A stretch of 61,363 bases of DNA, taken from Gammaproteobacteria bacterium. GTDB taxonomy: Bacteria > Pseudomonadota > Gammaproteobacteria > Ga0077536. Every line of letters starts with the position of its first letter. Positions within the stretch are counted from its first letter, which is position 1. The position numbers were made by a program, and so were the translations under genes. Below are positions 7,641 to 17,363 of the stretch, one piece after another. The notes under the pieces are model-generated. The model was not told the origin of the DNA, did not search any database, and saw nothing but the letters and a program-made list of their open reading frames with translations. The stretch is taken from positions 1-61,363 of the forward strand of contig SHZM01000014.1 of NCBI GenBank assembly GCA_009692265.1, read 5' to 3'.

Positions 7641-9654
7641 ACGCACCCTCCGGACCTAGCGGATGACCTCATGTGGATGGTGCGATTACGGGCGGGCGAG
7701 TGTGGTCGCTTCGAACTCGAGAAGCGGATGCTGCACAAAAACCGCGCGCTGGTTTGGATCAAACTGGCGGTATCGGCACTGTGGCCCGGGCAGGTGCCGT
7801 GCATGACTCATATCGCGACCATTGAAGATATCTCGTCCCGCAAAGCGAACGAGCAGGCCTTACGCGAGGCGAACGAGCGTTTGTCGTTGGCCCAAACCGC
7901 CGCCCAGTTCGGCACCTGGGAATACGATTTCGCCACGAGCATTGCCGAGTGCGATGCGTATGTCCGCGCAGTGTTCGGGCTGCCGGGCACAGGGGTAATC
8001 ACCCAAGCAGATTTTTTGCGGCGGACTTATCCGGCTGATCGTGCAGCGGTCCTCGCCAGCATCCAGGCTGCGTTAACGGACGCGAACGACGGTAACTTTG
8101 CCGTCGAGCAGCGTGTGCTCCGCGACGGCGACTGCTGGATCGCGGCAACCGGCAAGATCTATCAGAGTCATACCGGGCCTCGCTTGATTGGGATTCTCCA
8201 GGACATCACCGCGCGCAAACGAACGGAATTTGCCCAGTTACGAGACGCGGCGATTCTGCAGGCCTATTTCGACAACGCCAACCTCATCGCGTGGGTGAAG
8301 GACTCCGACCATCGCTATGTTTATTTGAACGCGCGTTATCTGGCGCGCTTCGACGATCGCGACTACCTCGGCAAGACCAAATCCGATCTTTGGCCTGCGG
8401 ATTACGCGGCACGTTTTCAGCAGGATCATGAGGATTTACTCGCCGATGAACAACCTCGTGAGCGGCTAGATGAGGTGCCCGATAATCGCGGGAAAAGTAA
8501 ATTCTGGCTCTGTCACGAATTTGTGTTTCGCGACGCCGCAGGTGCTCGCTACGTCGGTGGCACCGGCATCGAATCGACCGCTCGAATAAAAGCGGAGCAG
8601 TCACAGCGCACTAGCGAGGCGCGCTTGCGAGCCTTTCTCGACAACAGTAACTTCATGGCCTGGATCAAGGACGCTGACGGTCGCTATGTCTTCGCAAATG
8701 AGACGTTCATGCAGCGCAACGGTGTGGTGGTGAGCGATAGTTCGCAGATTTCGGATTTTGATCTTTGGCCCGCGGAGGTCGTGAAAAGATTTCATCTAAT
8801 AGATCGACAAGTAATCGATCAGCAGCGCGCAATGGAGTATGTCGACGACCACGGCGCGCCAAATGGCGCGCACAATTGGTGGCTGAAACACAAATTCCCT
8901 TTAACTGACCAGGACGGAAAACAATATGTAGGCGCGCTTGCGATCGATATTACCGAGCGGACAGAGCTGCGCATCGCGCGTGACGAATTGCGCCAGTTGT
9001 CGCGTGGCTTGCAGGTCGTGCAAGAAGAGGAACGCAAACGCATCGCGCGCGAAATTCATGACGAGTTTGGTGGCACTTTGTCCATGATTAAAGGGTCTCT
9101 TTATCGCATTGAGAAAGAAGTAGCCACTTCACCCGCGAGGTTCCCCGCGATCTTGGAACAGCTCCGCGCGATGATTGACGCGCTGCTGCTCGCCTCGGAC
9201 ACCCTCGTCCATCGGCTACGACCGCCCAGTCTCGATCATCTAGGATTAGACGTAACCTTGCGGCGCCTCATCAAGACTTTTTTGCGAAGCGCACGGCCTC
9301 GAATGTTTGGTCGATCTGCCCGACCCCTTCCCGACCCTTCCCGAGGAATATGCAGTCAGCCTGTATCGTATTGCACAAGAGGCGTTGACCAATGTACAGA
9401 AACACGCGTTCGCAACTCGGATTGAAGTTGAGCTCGTGGTGGATGATCGGGAACTTGTGTTGGAGGTGCGCGATAACGGCTGCGGGTTCGCGCCAAAGGC
9501 ATCGACCCGTAAAGGTTTTGGCCTGACCGGCAGTCGCGAGCGCGCCGGCTTAATCGGCGGTGAACTGACCATCACTCCCCGCGACAGTGGCGGCACCTGC
9601 CTGCACATCTCCCTCCCTTCGCCTCTTAGAAGCGATATCTTTGTGGAGGGTTAA
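7641..9654 (+). pseudogene. Multi-PAS NarL/UhpB-type sensor histidine kinase, 5'-truncated and frameshifted
   Basis: Homology begins abruptly with the second half of a PAS domain (THPPDLADDL at 7641, then RFELEKRM and IEDISSRKA). Three further PAS/PAC units follow (to about 8960), then the HisKA_3 dimerisation helix with phospho-accepting His in IAREIHDEFGG (about 9045). The ATPase domain lies in another frame (YRIAQEALTNVQKHA, VRDNGCGF, SRERAGLIGG; about 9307-9640). Removing one T from the six at 9278-9283 joins them as IKTFCEAHGLECLVDLPD. It therefore lacks its N-terminus and promoter and cannot make an intact kinase. No response regulator gene follows, which is unusual for this type. Confidence 0.8.
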
Positions 9655-9664
9655 TCGCTAACCC

Positions 9665-10996
9665 TCAATCGCCGGCGATCGTCATCTCGGCGACTAAAAT
9701 GGAACCGGTAGCTATGCTGCTGCGCAGTTCGCGATCCGTCCCAGTGGCCACAATCGCGCGGAACATCTCGCGTAGAGTGCCGGCGATCGTAATTTCTTCG
9801 ACCGGATAGGCCACTGCGCCGCGTTCCACCCAGAATCCGCTGGCACCGCGCGAATAGTCGCCGGTGAGTAAGTTCACACCGAAGCCCATTAAATCCGTGA
9901 CGATGAGCCCTGTATCCATTTGGCGAACGAGGGAGTCGTGGTCGGCACCTTGATCGCTAACTACAAGGTTATGAATTCCACCGGCGTTGCCGGTTGGCGG
10001 AAGCTTCAAACGTCGCGCGCTGTAGCCGTCGAGAACATAACCGGTTAACACGCCCTGGTCGATTAAGCGTCGCGCGATAGTTGCCGCGCCTTCACTATCG
10101 AACGGTGCCGAACCGAGCCCTCGCAATAAATGCGGATCTTCGTCGATGTTCAGGAAGGACGGCAAAATCTGCGTGCCGGCGGCATCGCGTAGAAATGACG
10201 CTTCGCGGTAGAGATTGCCTCCGGAAATCGCCGCGACCAAGTGGCCGATGAGGCCGGTCGCGATGCGCGCTTCGAACAGCACTGGCGCCTTGCGCGTGGT
10301 GAGTTTGCGAGCACCGAGTTTCGCCACAGCCCGCGCACTCGCGGTTTGGCCGAGCGTGACGGGATCTTCCAACGCGCCGGCGTTGCGTGCAGTGCTATAC
10401 CAGTAGCCGCGCTGCATCGCGCCGTCGCGCCTTCCAACAACGGTGCAATTCAGCCCGTGTCGGGTCGCGATGTAGCTGCCAACAAATCCTTGAGTGTCGG
10501 CGTAGGCGTGGAGGCCGCGATACAGACTCAACCCCGCATCGTCAACTTGGTCCACTTCGCGCTCGGCATTTCGTGCAGCCTCTTCGCAGGCGAGCGCTAT
10601 TTTGGTAGCTTCATCAATCGCGATCGACCATGGATGATCCAGATCGAGCTGCGGGATCTCGGTGGCCAGATGGCTCGGCGCAATTAACCCGGCATACGGA
10701 TCGGACTCGGCGAAGCGCGCGATCCGGGCGGCGGCCGCGAGGGTTTCGGCCAACGATTCGGGGCTGAAATCCGTAGTACTCGCCGAGCCTTTTTGAAAGC
10801 CTTGATAGACCGTGACCCCGAGTGACTTATCGCGATGATGCTCCAGGGTTTCTAGCGCCTGATTGCGGACACTGAGTGAAAAGCCTTCACCGGCGTTAAT
10901 ACCAACCGCGGCGGTGAGTCCGAGGCGGCGCGCGTGCGCAATTACCCCTGAAGCGATCTCAACCGCAACTCCTTCCCCAAACAGTTGATTGCTCAC
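9665..10996 (-). CDS. pmbA: Metalloprotease PmbA/TldE
   Basis: A 443-residue member of the TldD/PmbA family. PmbA (TldE) pairs with TldD to form a cytoplasmic protease that trims modified peptides such as microcin precursors and degrades the antitoxin CcdA. Recognisable parts are YQGFQKGSAST in the N-terminal half and the C-terminal barrel with GSAPFDSEGAATIARR, PTGNAGG and GVNLLTGDYSRGASGFWVE. TldE lacks the catalytic HExxxH, and none is seen here, as expected. tldD is not in the window. Length is normal and the ATG at 10996 fits. Confidence 0.93.
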   Translation of the reverse strand: MSNQLFGEGVAVEIASGVIAHARRLGLTAAVGINAGEGFSLSVRNQALETLEHHRDKSLGVTVYQGFQKGSASTTDFSPESLAETLAAAARIARFAESDPYAGLIAPSHLATEIPQLDLDHPWSIAIDEATKIALACEEAARNAEREVDQVDDAGLSLYRGLHAYADTQGFVGSYIATRHGLNCTVVGRRDGAMQRGYWYSTARNAGALEDPVTLGQTASARAVAKLGARKLTTRKAPVLFEARIATGLIGHLVAAISGGNLYREASFLRDAAGTQILPSFLNIDEDPHLLRGLGSAPFDSEGAATIARRLIDQGVLTGYVLDGYSARRLKLPPTGNAGGIHNLVVSDQGADHDSLVRQMDTGLIVTDLMGFGVNLLTGDYSRGASGFWVERGAVAYPVEEITIAGTLREMFRAIVATGTDRELRSSIATGSILVAEMTIAGD

Positions 10997-11090
10997 GGTG
11001 ATGTTCCTTCAGGACAGTGGTGTTGGCATTGTAGCGGATTCAGGATCATGCGCTCTGTGATCGTCGTCGTCGGCTCGTTAGAATCGTCGG

Positions 11091-13229
11091 ATGTCCATGA
11101 CCCGCGCGTTAGAACGCCTCAACACCGATCAGCAACAAGCAGTGACTACCGCAGCCGCGCAGGCGCTGGTGCTGGCGGGTGCCGGCAGTGGTAAAACGCG
11201 CGTGCTGGTGCATCGGATCGCCTGGTGCCTCGAACAAGGACTCGCGGCACCCACGGGAATCCTCGCTGTCACGTTTACGAACAAGGCGGCGGCGGAAATG
11301 CGCGGGCGCATTGAAGCCCTGCTCAATCGACCTCTCGGCGGCATGTGGGTCGGGACCTTCCACGGGATCGCACATCGTTTGCTGCGCGCGCATTGGCGCG
11401 AGGCGCGGCTGTCCGAACAGTTTCAGATCATCGATGCCGACGATCAGCAGAAAATGCTGCGGCGGGTGATTCGTGGTCTCGATCTCGACGAAGAGCAGTG
11501 GCAGGCGAAGGAAGCTCAGTGGTTTATCAGTGCGCGCAAGGACGAAGGCCTGCGTCCGGACAAGCTCCACGACGGCGATGATCCCGGCATGAAAACCATG
11601 ATCCACATTTACCGCAGCTACCAGGAGGCCTGCGAACGCGCGAGCCTGGTGGATTTCGGTGAGTTACTGCTGCGCGCCTACGAACTGTGGCGCGATACCC
11701 CAGGCCTGCTCCGACACTATCGCGAACGATTCTTTCACGTGCTGGTCGATGAATTTCAGGACACTAACGCGTTGCAGTATTCGTGGTTGCGATTGCTGGT
11801 TGGGGAGTCCGCGAATTTCTTCGCGGTCGGCGACGACGATCAGTCGATTTATAGCTGGCGCGGCGCACAGGTCGAAAACATGCAGCGCTTTCGCCGCGAC
11901 TACCCCCAGCACGCTTTGATCCGGCTCGAGCAGAATTATCGCTCGACCGGCACCATTCTGGATGCCGCGAACGCCTTGATCTCGAACAACACCGCGCGCC
12001 TGGGCAAAAAGCTCTGGACCAACGGACAACGTGGTGAAGCGATCAAGCTTTATGCGGCGTACAACGATATCGATGAAGCACGCTACTGTGTCGATCGCAT
12101 TCGGCTATGGCACGACGATGGCGATCGCTTCGCCGAGTCGGCGATTCTGTATCGAACCAGCGCGCAATCGCGGGTCATGGAAGATGCGCTGCGCCAGGCC
12201 GAGATGCCTTACCGGGTGCATGGCGGTTTCAAGTTCTATGAGCGCGCCGAAGTTAAAGATGCATTGGCCTACCTGCGCCTCATGCACAACCGACAAGATG
12301 ACCCCGCGTTTGAACGGATCATCAACACCCCGACCCGCGGGATAGGTAATCGTACAGTGGACGAGATCCGCAATACCGCGCGGCTTGAACGCCTGAGCTT
12401 GTGGGAGGCGGCCGTGCGCCTGATCGCCGCCCGCGAATTGGGGGCGCGCGCGGCCGGCATGTTAGGCAGCTTCCTGCGCTTAATTGACCTTGCCGCCGAA
12501 CAGTTACAGGGGCTCGCGCTTGATTCGATGCTCGATACGGTGATCGAGCACAGTGGGTTAGTCGAGCATTACCGCAAGGAAAAAGGCGATCGTGGCTTGG
12601 ATCGGATCGACAATCTCGCCGAACTCGTGAGCGCGGCACGCGATTTTGTGCCAGACGAAAACACTGAAGAGTTGCCCTTGGTGGCGGCGTTTTTAAGCCA
12701 CGCGGCATTGGAAGCTGGCGAAGGTCAGGGCAGCGAGTTCGATGATTGCGTGCAATTGATGACCCTGCACGCCGCTAAAGGACTCGAATTCACGAATGTG
12801 CTGATCGTGGGAGTTGAAGAAGGCCTGTTCCCGCATTCGCGCTCGATCAGTGATCCCAATCAACTCGAAGAAGAACGCCGACTGTGCTACGTCGGCGTGA
12901 CGCGTGCACGGCAGCGCCTGGTAATGTCGTTCGCCGAATCTCGTCGCCTTCACGGCAGTGATTATTACCCGCAACCCTCCCGCTTCTTGCGCGAATTTCC
13001 GAGTGAACTCATTGAGGAGATCCGGGTCGGCGGTGCTCCGACTGTGCAGGCGGTCCGGGAAACTGAAGCGAACGGGTTACGGCTAGGACAACGTGTATTA
13101 CACCGCACGTTTGGCGAAGGGATCGTGCTGCATTTAGAAGGGCGCGGCGCGCACACCCGGGTGCAGGTAAACTTTCCGGGCGGGGTTAAGTGGTTGGTTG
13201 CGGCTTATGCAGCGTTAGAGGCGATGTAG
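11091..13229 (+). CDS. uvrD: DNA helicase II UvrD
   Basis: A 712-residue superfamily 1A 3'-5' helicase for mismatch and nucleotide excision repair. Motifs in order: I GAGSGKTR (30-37), Ia TFTNKAAAEM, II VDEFQDTN, III GDDDQSIYSWRGA, IV QNYRS, V MTLHAAKGLEF, VI RRLCYVGVTRA. The C-terminal LGQRVLHRTFGEG segment is the Tudor-like domain that lets UvrD contact RNA polymerase; it separates UvrD from Rep. An alternative ATG sits 6 bases downstream. It is divergent from pmbA with a 94-base gap. Confidence 0.95.
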   Translation: MSMTRALERLNTDQQQAVTTAAAQALVLAGAGSGKTRVLVHRIAWCLEQGLAAPTGILAVTFTNKAAAEMRGRIEALLNRPLGGMWVGTFHGIAHRLLRAHWREARLSEQFQIIDADDQQKMLRRVIRGLDLDEEQWQAKEAQWFISARKDEGLRPDKLHDGDDPGMKTMIHIYRSYQEACERASLVDFGELLLRAYELWRDTPGLLRHYRERFFHVLVDEFQDTNALQYSWLRLLVGESANFFAVGDDDQSIYSWRGAQVENMQRFRRDYPQHALIRLEQNYRSTGTILDAANALISNNTARLGKKLWTNGQRGEAIKLYAAYNDIDEARYCVDRIRLWHDDGDRFAESAILYRTSAQSRVMEDALRQAEMPYRVHGGFKFYERAEVKDALAYLRLMHNRQDDPAFERIINTPTRGIGNRTVDEIRNTARLERLSLWEAAVRLIAARELGARAAGMLGSFLRLIDLAAEQLQGLALDSMLDTVIEHSGLVEHYRKEKGDRGLDRIDNLAELVSAARDFVPDENTEELPLVAAFLSHAALEAGEGQGSEFDDCVQLMTLHAAKGLEFTNVLIVGVEEGLFPHSRSISDPNQLEEERRLCYVGVTRARQRLVMSFAESRRLHGSDYYPQPSRFLREFPSELIEEIRVGGAPTVQAVRETEANGLRLGQRVLHRTFGEGIVLHLEGRGAHTRVQVNFPGGVKWLVAAYAALEAM

Positions 13230-13234
13230 CGGCC

Positions 13235-13252
13235 GCGACCCCGCAGGGTCGC
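13235..13252 (+). terminator. Hairpin after uvrD
   Basis: A perfect 7-bp stem, GCGACCC/GGGTCGC, with a CGCA loop starts 6 bases after the uvrD stop. It lies between convergent uvrD and the diheme cytochrome gene. There is no long T run (TTGCGCTTGG follows), so it is a weak or Rho-assisted terminator. Confidence 0.45.
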
Positions 13253-13274
13253 TTGCGCTTGGTTCGCACGCAGC

Positions 13275-14114
13275 TTACTGGCTGTTCGAAACCATGAAAT
13301 CGACAGCAGCCTTGATATCCTCATCGGAGAAATCCGGTCGGCCGCCTTTGGGTGGCATTAAACCGGCTTCACCCATGAAGCCGTTGACGGAATGGTCGTA
13401 GAGCATCTCGATCCCTTTCGCGATACGCGGTGCCCACGCTGCAGCGTCCCCAAATTTCGGTGCGCCCGCAGCCCCTGGAGTGTGGCAGGCGAAACACACC
13501 GCATCGAAAACTTCTTTACCTTTCCCCGTGTCGGCGACGGCGGGTTCCGCAGCGGCCGGCGCCGGCGGTGCAGCCGCGGTGCTTCCGCCTTGCGCCGCCG
13601 TGACCATGTAATCCACCGCGGCTTTTACTTCGTCGTCCGTCATATCGACTCCGCCGCCCTTGGGCGGCATCAGGCCTGCACTGCCTTGAAAGCCTTCGAC
13701 CGCGTGTTTGTATAAAGTCTCGACACCGAGCGCTATGCGGGGTGCCCACGCTTCGGGGTCACCACGTTTTGGCGCGCTGGCGATGCCCTGGGCATGACAG
13801 GCAAAACAAACTTTGTTGTAGGCTGCCTCGCCTGGACTGGCGGCAGTCGCAGGGACGGCCGCAGCCGCGGGGTCAGCAGGCGGGGCAGAACCCGCGAGGG
13901 TGAGTGTTTCTCCGCTGGTATTTGCGGCGCCGACTGGCGCGATCCGACTATCGAGATCACTGGCGTCATAGATGCCTGTACCAGTGACGAACTCGTGGTA
14001 CACGTGTCGGGCCAGGAAGGTAATGGTGATGCCGATAACCGTCAGCAGCAGCACCAGAGCGAAATTTCGCACAAATAGCGCGTCCTGTTGCGCGTTGTCG
14101 TGGCTCGAACTCAT
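13275..14114 (-). CDS. Membrane-anchored tandem c5-type diheme cytochrome
   Basis: The 279-residue protein has one N-terminal membrane helix (LVLLLTVIGITITFLA) and two repeats of a short cytochrome c domain joined by an Ala/Pro-rich linker (AAPPAPAAAEPA). Each repeat has a CFACH heme site and the c5-like LMPPKGG loop supplying the axial Met. It should sit on the periplasmic face of the inner membrane and shuttle electrons to an oxidase or reductase. Two-domain c5 cytochromes are common in sulfur oxidisers and denitrifiers. It is divergent from cbbQ, so the two may share control. Confidence 0.85.
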   Translation of the reverse strand: MSSSHDNAQQDALFVRNFALVLLLTVIGITITFLARHVYHEFVTGTGIYDASDLDSRIAPVGAANTSGETLTLAGSAPPADPAAAAVPATAASPGEAAYNKVCFACHAQGIASAPKRGDPEAWAPRIALGVETLYKHAVEGFQGSAGLMPPKGGGVDMTDDEVKAAVDYMVTAAQGGSTAAAPPAPAAAEPAVADTGKGKEVFDAVCFACHTPGAAGAPKFGDAAAWAPRIAKGIEMLYDHSVNGFMGEAGLMPPKGGRPDFSDEDIKAAVDFMVSNSQ

Positions 14115-14211
14115 GTAAAAACATCCTCATGCTAACGCCGCGACTAGCGGCGAACGACGTTCAAATTCAGCGGGAACCGCGCATAACCCCACCCCTGCGC
14201 GATCGGGCGGC

Positions 14212-14217
14212 ATTATA
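14212..14217 (-). promoter_or_regulatory. Candidate -10 box for the diheme cytochrome gene
   Basis: On the minus strand this reads TATAAT, about 95 bases before the cytochrome start at 14114. A leader with a CGCCGC/GCGGCG stem (14136-14152) would follow. No good -35 is present at the usual spacing, so an activator may be involved. Confidence 0.35.
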
Positions 14218-14245
14218 GCGACTTTGCACTGTCACACTAGGGACG

Positions 14246-14260
14246 CGCTAGGGCCTAGCG
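14246..14260. promoter_or_regulatory. Perfect 15-bp palindrome upstream of cbbQ/norQ
   Basis: CGCTAGG-G-CCTAGCG is a perfect inverted repeat in the divergent promoter region, 76 bases before the likely TTG start of the AAA ATPase gene. About 10 bases further on is TTGAT-TTCGA-ATCAT (14270-14284), close to an FNR/CRP-family half-site pair but with a 5-base rather than 4-base centre. Either could be an operator controlling the ATPase/VWA pair or the cytochrome. The regulator is unknown. Confidence 0.35.
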
Positions 14261-14335
14261 ACGAGCGCCTTGATTTCGAATCATAATGCGCGCAGCCGCA
14301 TGCCCTTCACCCATAATTTTGAAAAGGACCACAGC

Positions 14336-15145
14336 TTGAATACTGCAAGCGATGCAGCCGAGCGCATGATCGAAGACGAACCCTACTACGAACCGGCCGG
14401 CGGCGAGATTGAGGTGTTTACCGCCGCCTATCGAAACCAATTACCGGTGTTACTTAAAGGTCCGACTGGCTGCGGCAAAACCCGATTTATTCATTACATG
14501 AGTTGGGTTTTGCATCGACCGTTAGTCACCGTGGCTTGCCACGACGACCTTACGGCCGCCGATCTCGTTGGTCGCTACCTCGTGCGAGGCGGCGAAACTC
14601 AATGGCTAGATGGCCCGCTGACCCATGCGGTGCGCACGGGTGCGATCTGTTATTTGGATGAGATCGTTGAAGCGCGCAAGGACACTTCGGTGGTCATCCA
14701 CCCGCTCTGCGACGACCGCCGGATTCTGCCGATCGACAAGCTCGGACAGTTGCTGCGGGTGCCAGCAGAATTCTGCCTGGTGGTGTCGTACAACCCGGGG
14801 TATCAGAGCGTGCTGAAGGATCTGAAGCAAAGCACCCGGCAACGCTTTGTGGCCCTAGAATTCAATTATCCAGACACCGAACACGAACAGAAAATCGTCG
14901 CGACCGAAAGCGGCGTTGAGGCGGAGACGGCGCGACGCTTGGTCAAATTCGGCATCCATACTCGTAACCTCAAAGGCAGTGGTTTGGACGAGGGCGCGAG
15001 TACTCGCTTGTTAGTCAATGCCGCGAAATTGATTACCAACGGTATCGCACCGCCGCTCGCTTGCGATACGGCGGTCGGTCATGCGTTAACTGACGATCCG
15101 GAAATTTTGCACGCCATACATGAATTGGCCGCGGCAGTGTTTTAG
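14336..15145 (+). CDS. CbbQ/NirQ/NorQ-family MoxR AAA+ ATPase
   Basis: A 269-residue AAA+ protein that, with a VWA partner, remodels a metalloenzyme: RuBisCO (CbbQ) or nitric oxide reductase (NorQ). The Walker A motif GPTGCGKT is at 42-49, Walker B is ICYLDEI near 106, and the family signature [12 protein letters not shown] lies between them. TTG 14336 is chosen because AAAAGGA (14322-14328) is well spaced and DEPYYEPAG then falls at the usual place; ATG 14300 and TTG 14270 are in frame but less likely. The VWA gene follows 15 bases after the stop. The client cannot be told from this sequence. Confidence 0.85.
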   Translation: MNTASDAAERMIEDEPYYEPAGGEIEVFTAAYRNQLPVLLKGPTGCGKTRFIHYMSWVLHRPLVTVACHDDLTAADLVGRYLVRGGETQWLDGPLTHAVRTGAICYLDEIVEARKDTSVVIHPLCDDRRILPIDKLGQLLRVPAEFCLVVSYNPGYQSVLKDLKQSTRQRFVALEFNYPDTEHEQKIVATESGVEAETARRLVKFGIHTRNLKGSGLDEGASTRLLVNAAKLITNGIAPPLACDTAVGHALTDDPEILHAIHELAAAVF

Positions 15146-15160
15146 GGAACTCTCGCGGCA

Positions 15161-17305
15161 GTGGACGGCGCGCGCCAAAATTTATTTAATCTAATCCGGG
15201 TCCAAAAAGATCTCGAGAAGATCTCCGGTCAAATTCTCGCACGCCTGCCACGGGCAGGCGATCTCGTCGCTGATATCGCGGATCTCGAACGCGATACACA
15301 GGACTTCATCTACCACTGGACCGAAGTCATAGCGCTGTCGAACGAAGAGCTGGCGGCACATTTCATCGCGAAAGCACCGCTAGCCTTTAGGTTTCTCGAG
15401 GAAGCCGCGGTCGAGGGGTGGATTATCAAAGCGATGGACGCTTTTGATAATCGAGGTCTTGGTTTCGCTATTGAAATTTTCGATGATCTCCAGGGCTACG
15501 TCGACGCCCATCAACAACACCAAACCGGCTGCCGCTTTGATCAAGTCGCGGGCTTGTTACGCTATTTAGTCCGCGGACTCGGCGGGCGCGCGTTGCAGCT
15601 CGCGTGCGAGCCAATGGCCTACACTGATACCGAGCGAATCTGCTTACCACCGACCCTCGGGGCGTTTCCCGAGCGCGACGAAAACGCCCGACTCTACAAA
15701 TGCACCGCGGCGTTTTTATGGGCACAGAATCGCTATGGGACGTGGCGCTACCGCGTGCTTGAGCAGGCCATTCGACAGCTGGACGCGGCCACTACCTGGC
15801 CGATCTATCAACGACTCGAAACAGTACGCCTCACTGCCTGCATTTCCCGCGATCTGCCGGGTCTAGCGCGCGAAATGGCAACCATAGCGCATGCCGATGA
15901 AGCGGCGCGGGAGAGCTGGGAGCGCTTCACTGCGCAAGCCTTCGATCTTTGCGCCATTGACGCGGGCGCCGAGCACTGCCTCCAACGGGTCGTGGATTTC
16001 ATTGGGAAACCCTTACCGCCACCGTTGCAGTACCAGGGCGAAATGTTACCCGCCAAAGTGCGCGAAGTGCTGTTCAAACGCGTCCCGCGCGAGAAAGCGG
16101 CCTTGCAGCAGGCGCTCGCAAGCCTGCAACAGGAACTCGGCAACGAGCAATCCCAAGATCCGGAATCTGGTCCGACGGGGGACGCGGCGAACCGATTTTC
16201 GATCTCGACGACGGAAAGTCCGGGGGGTGCGGCAGATTTCGAGAGCCTCGAATTTAACGATCGAGCTGTCCCAACTGGACCGGAACTGGAGGCGCTGTTG
16301 GCGTCGATTCTGCAAGATCTCGGCGAGGTGGAGGACGATTACTTGAATGCCGGGACGTTGGGAGACAGCTATCCGGCGAGTGCCGAGCTTGGTCAGGGTC
16401 CGGGCATGGAGTTGGGGGAATTCGATCACGGTAGCCGCGTTGAGCTGTACCCGGAATGGGATTACACCCGACAACGCTTTCGCGAAGCGTTCTGCGCGCT
16501 GACTGAACAAGACGTGCCCTTTGGCAACGAAGACTTCGTGGTGCAAACGCGGGCCAAATATCAGGGCTTATCGAAATCCATTCAACGGGTGTTCGAGGCG
16601 ATCTTGAGTGAGGCGCAACGCCAGAAGAAACAAGCCCACGGCGATGAACTCGATCTCGACGCCCTCGTCGAAGCCCATGTTGATCGCCTCCAAGGGCGGG
16701 AGATGAGTGATCGGCTGTACACCCATTTCCGTAAATCCGGCCGCAGTGTCGCGGTGATGTTCATGGTCGACATGAGTGGCTCGACCAAGGGCTGGGTTAA
16801 TGAAGCCGAACGTGAGTCGCTGGTGCTGCTATGCGAAGCGGTCGCGACCTTGGGGGATCAGTATGCAATCTACGGCTTTTCTGGGCGTACGAATAAGCGT
16901 TGCGAAGTGTATCGAATCAAAACGTTCGACGAGGGATACAGCAGCAATGTACGGCGACGGATCAGCGGCATGGCCCCGAAAGCCTATACCCGGATGGGGG
17001 TTGCGATCCGTCATCTGGGGAAATTACTGAGCGCCGTCCCCGCGCGGACAAAACTCCTTATTACGCTGTCCGACGGGAAACCCGAGGACTACGGCAGCTA
17101 CCGCGGGCGCTATGGAATCGAAGATACGCGTCACGCGCTACTAGAAGTAAAGCGCAGCGGAATCCATCCGTTTTGCATCACGATCGATAAAGAGGCGCAA
17201 TCCTATTTGCCGCACATGTACGGCGCGTCGAATTTCACGGTCGTCGATGAGGTGCATAAATTGCCCTACAAAATCGCCGACATTTATCGTCGGCTGACGA
17301 CCTAA
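15161..17305 (+). CDS. CbbO/NorD-family VWA-domain activator
   Basis: The 714-residue product starts at GTG 15161. It has a long helical N-terminal region (1 to about 330), an acidic low-complexity middle (about 330-430), and a C-terminal von Willebrand factor A domain with an intact MIDAS (DMSGS, then TRMGVAIRH and LSDGKPEDYG). This is the adaptor partner of CbbQ/NorQ; the VWA domain binds the client while the ATPase ring pulls. Length favours CbbO slightly over NorD, but the evidence is weak. It forms an operon with the ATPase and converges on dnaG. Confidence 0.83.
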   Translation: MDGARQNLFNLIRVQKDLEKISGQILARLPRAGDLVADIADLERDTQDFIYHWTEVIALSNEELAAHFIAKAPLAFRFLEEAAVEGWIIKAMDAFDNRGLGFAIEIFDDLQGYVDAHQQHQTGCRFDQVAGLLRYLVRGLGGRALQLACEPMAYTDTERICLPPTLGAFPERDENARLYKCTAAFLWAQNRYGTWRYRVLEQAIRQLDAATTWPIYQRLETVRLTACISRDLPGLAREMATIAHADEAARESWERFTAQAFDLCAIDAGAEHCLQRVVDFIGKPLPPPLQYQGEMLPAKVREVLFKRVPREKAALQQALASLQQELGNEQSQDPESGPTGDAANRFSISTTESPGGAADFESLEFNDRAVPTGPELEALLASILQDLGEVEDDYLNAGTLGDSYPASAELGQGPGMELGEFDHGSRVELYPEWDYTRQRFREAFCALTEQDVPFGNEDFVVQTRAKYQGLSKSIQRVFEAILSEAQRQKKQAHGDELDLDALVEAHVDRLQGREMSDRLYTHFRKSGRSVAVMFMVDMSGSTKGWVNEAERESLVLLCEAVATLGDQYAIYGFSGRTNKRCEVYRIKTFDEGYSSNVRRRISGMAPKAYTRMGVAIRHLGKLLSAVPARTKLLITLSDGKPEDYGSYRGRYGIEDTRHALLEVKRSGIHPFCITIDKEAQSYLPHMYGASNFTVVDEVHKLPYKIADIYRRLTT

Positions 17306-17363
17306 ATAGTAGAGCGAAAATAGGCACCATTCGACACCGGCTCGGAATGAGGCACTCATAAAG

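Noticed and set aside
7547-7804. An 85-codon minus-strand ORF as a whole gene
   Set aside because: Only its last 30 codons match DUF58; the first part is antisense to the kinase fragment.
16046-16546. Minus-strand ORF opposite cbbO/norD (166 codons)
   Set aside because: Shadow of the acidic linker of the VWA protein; no family features.
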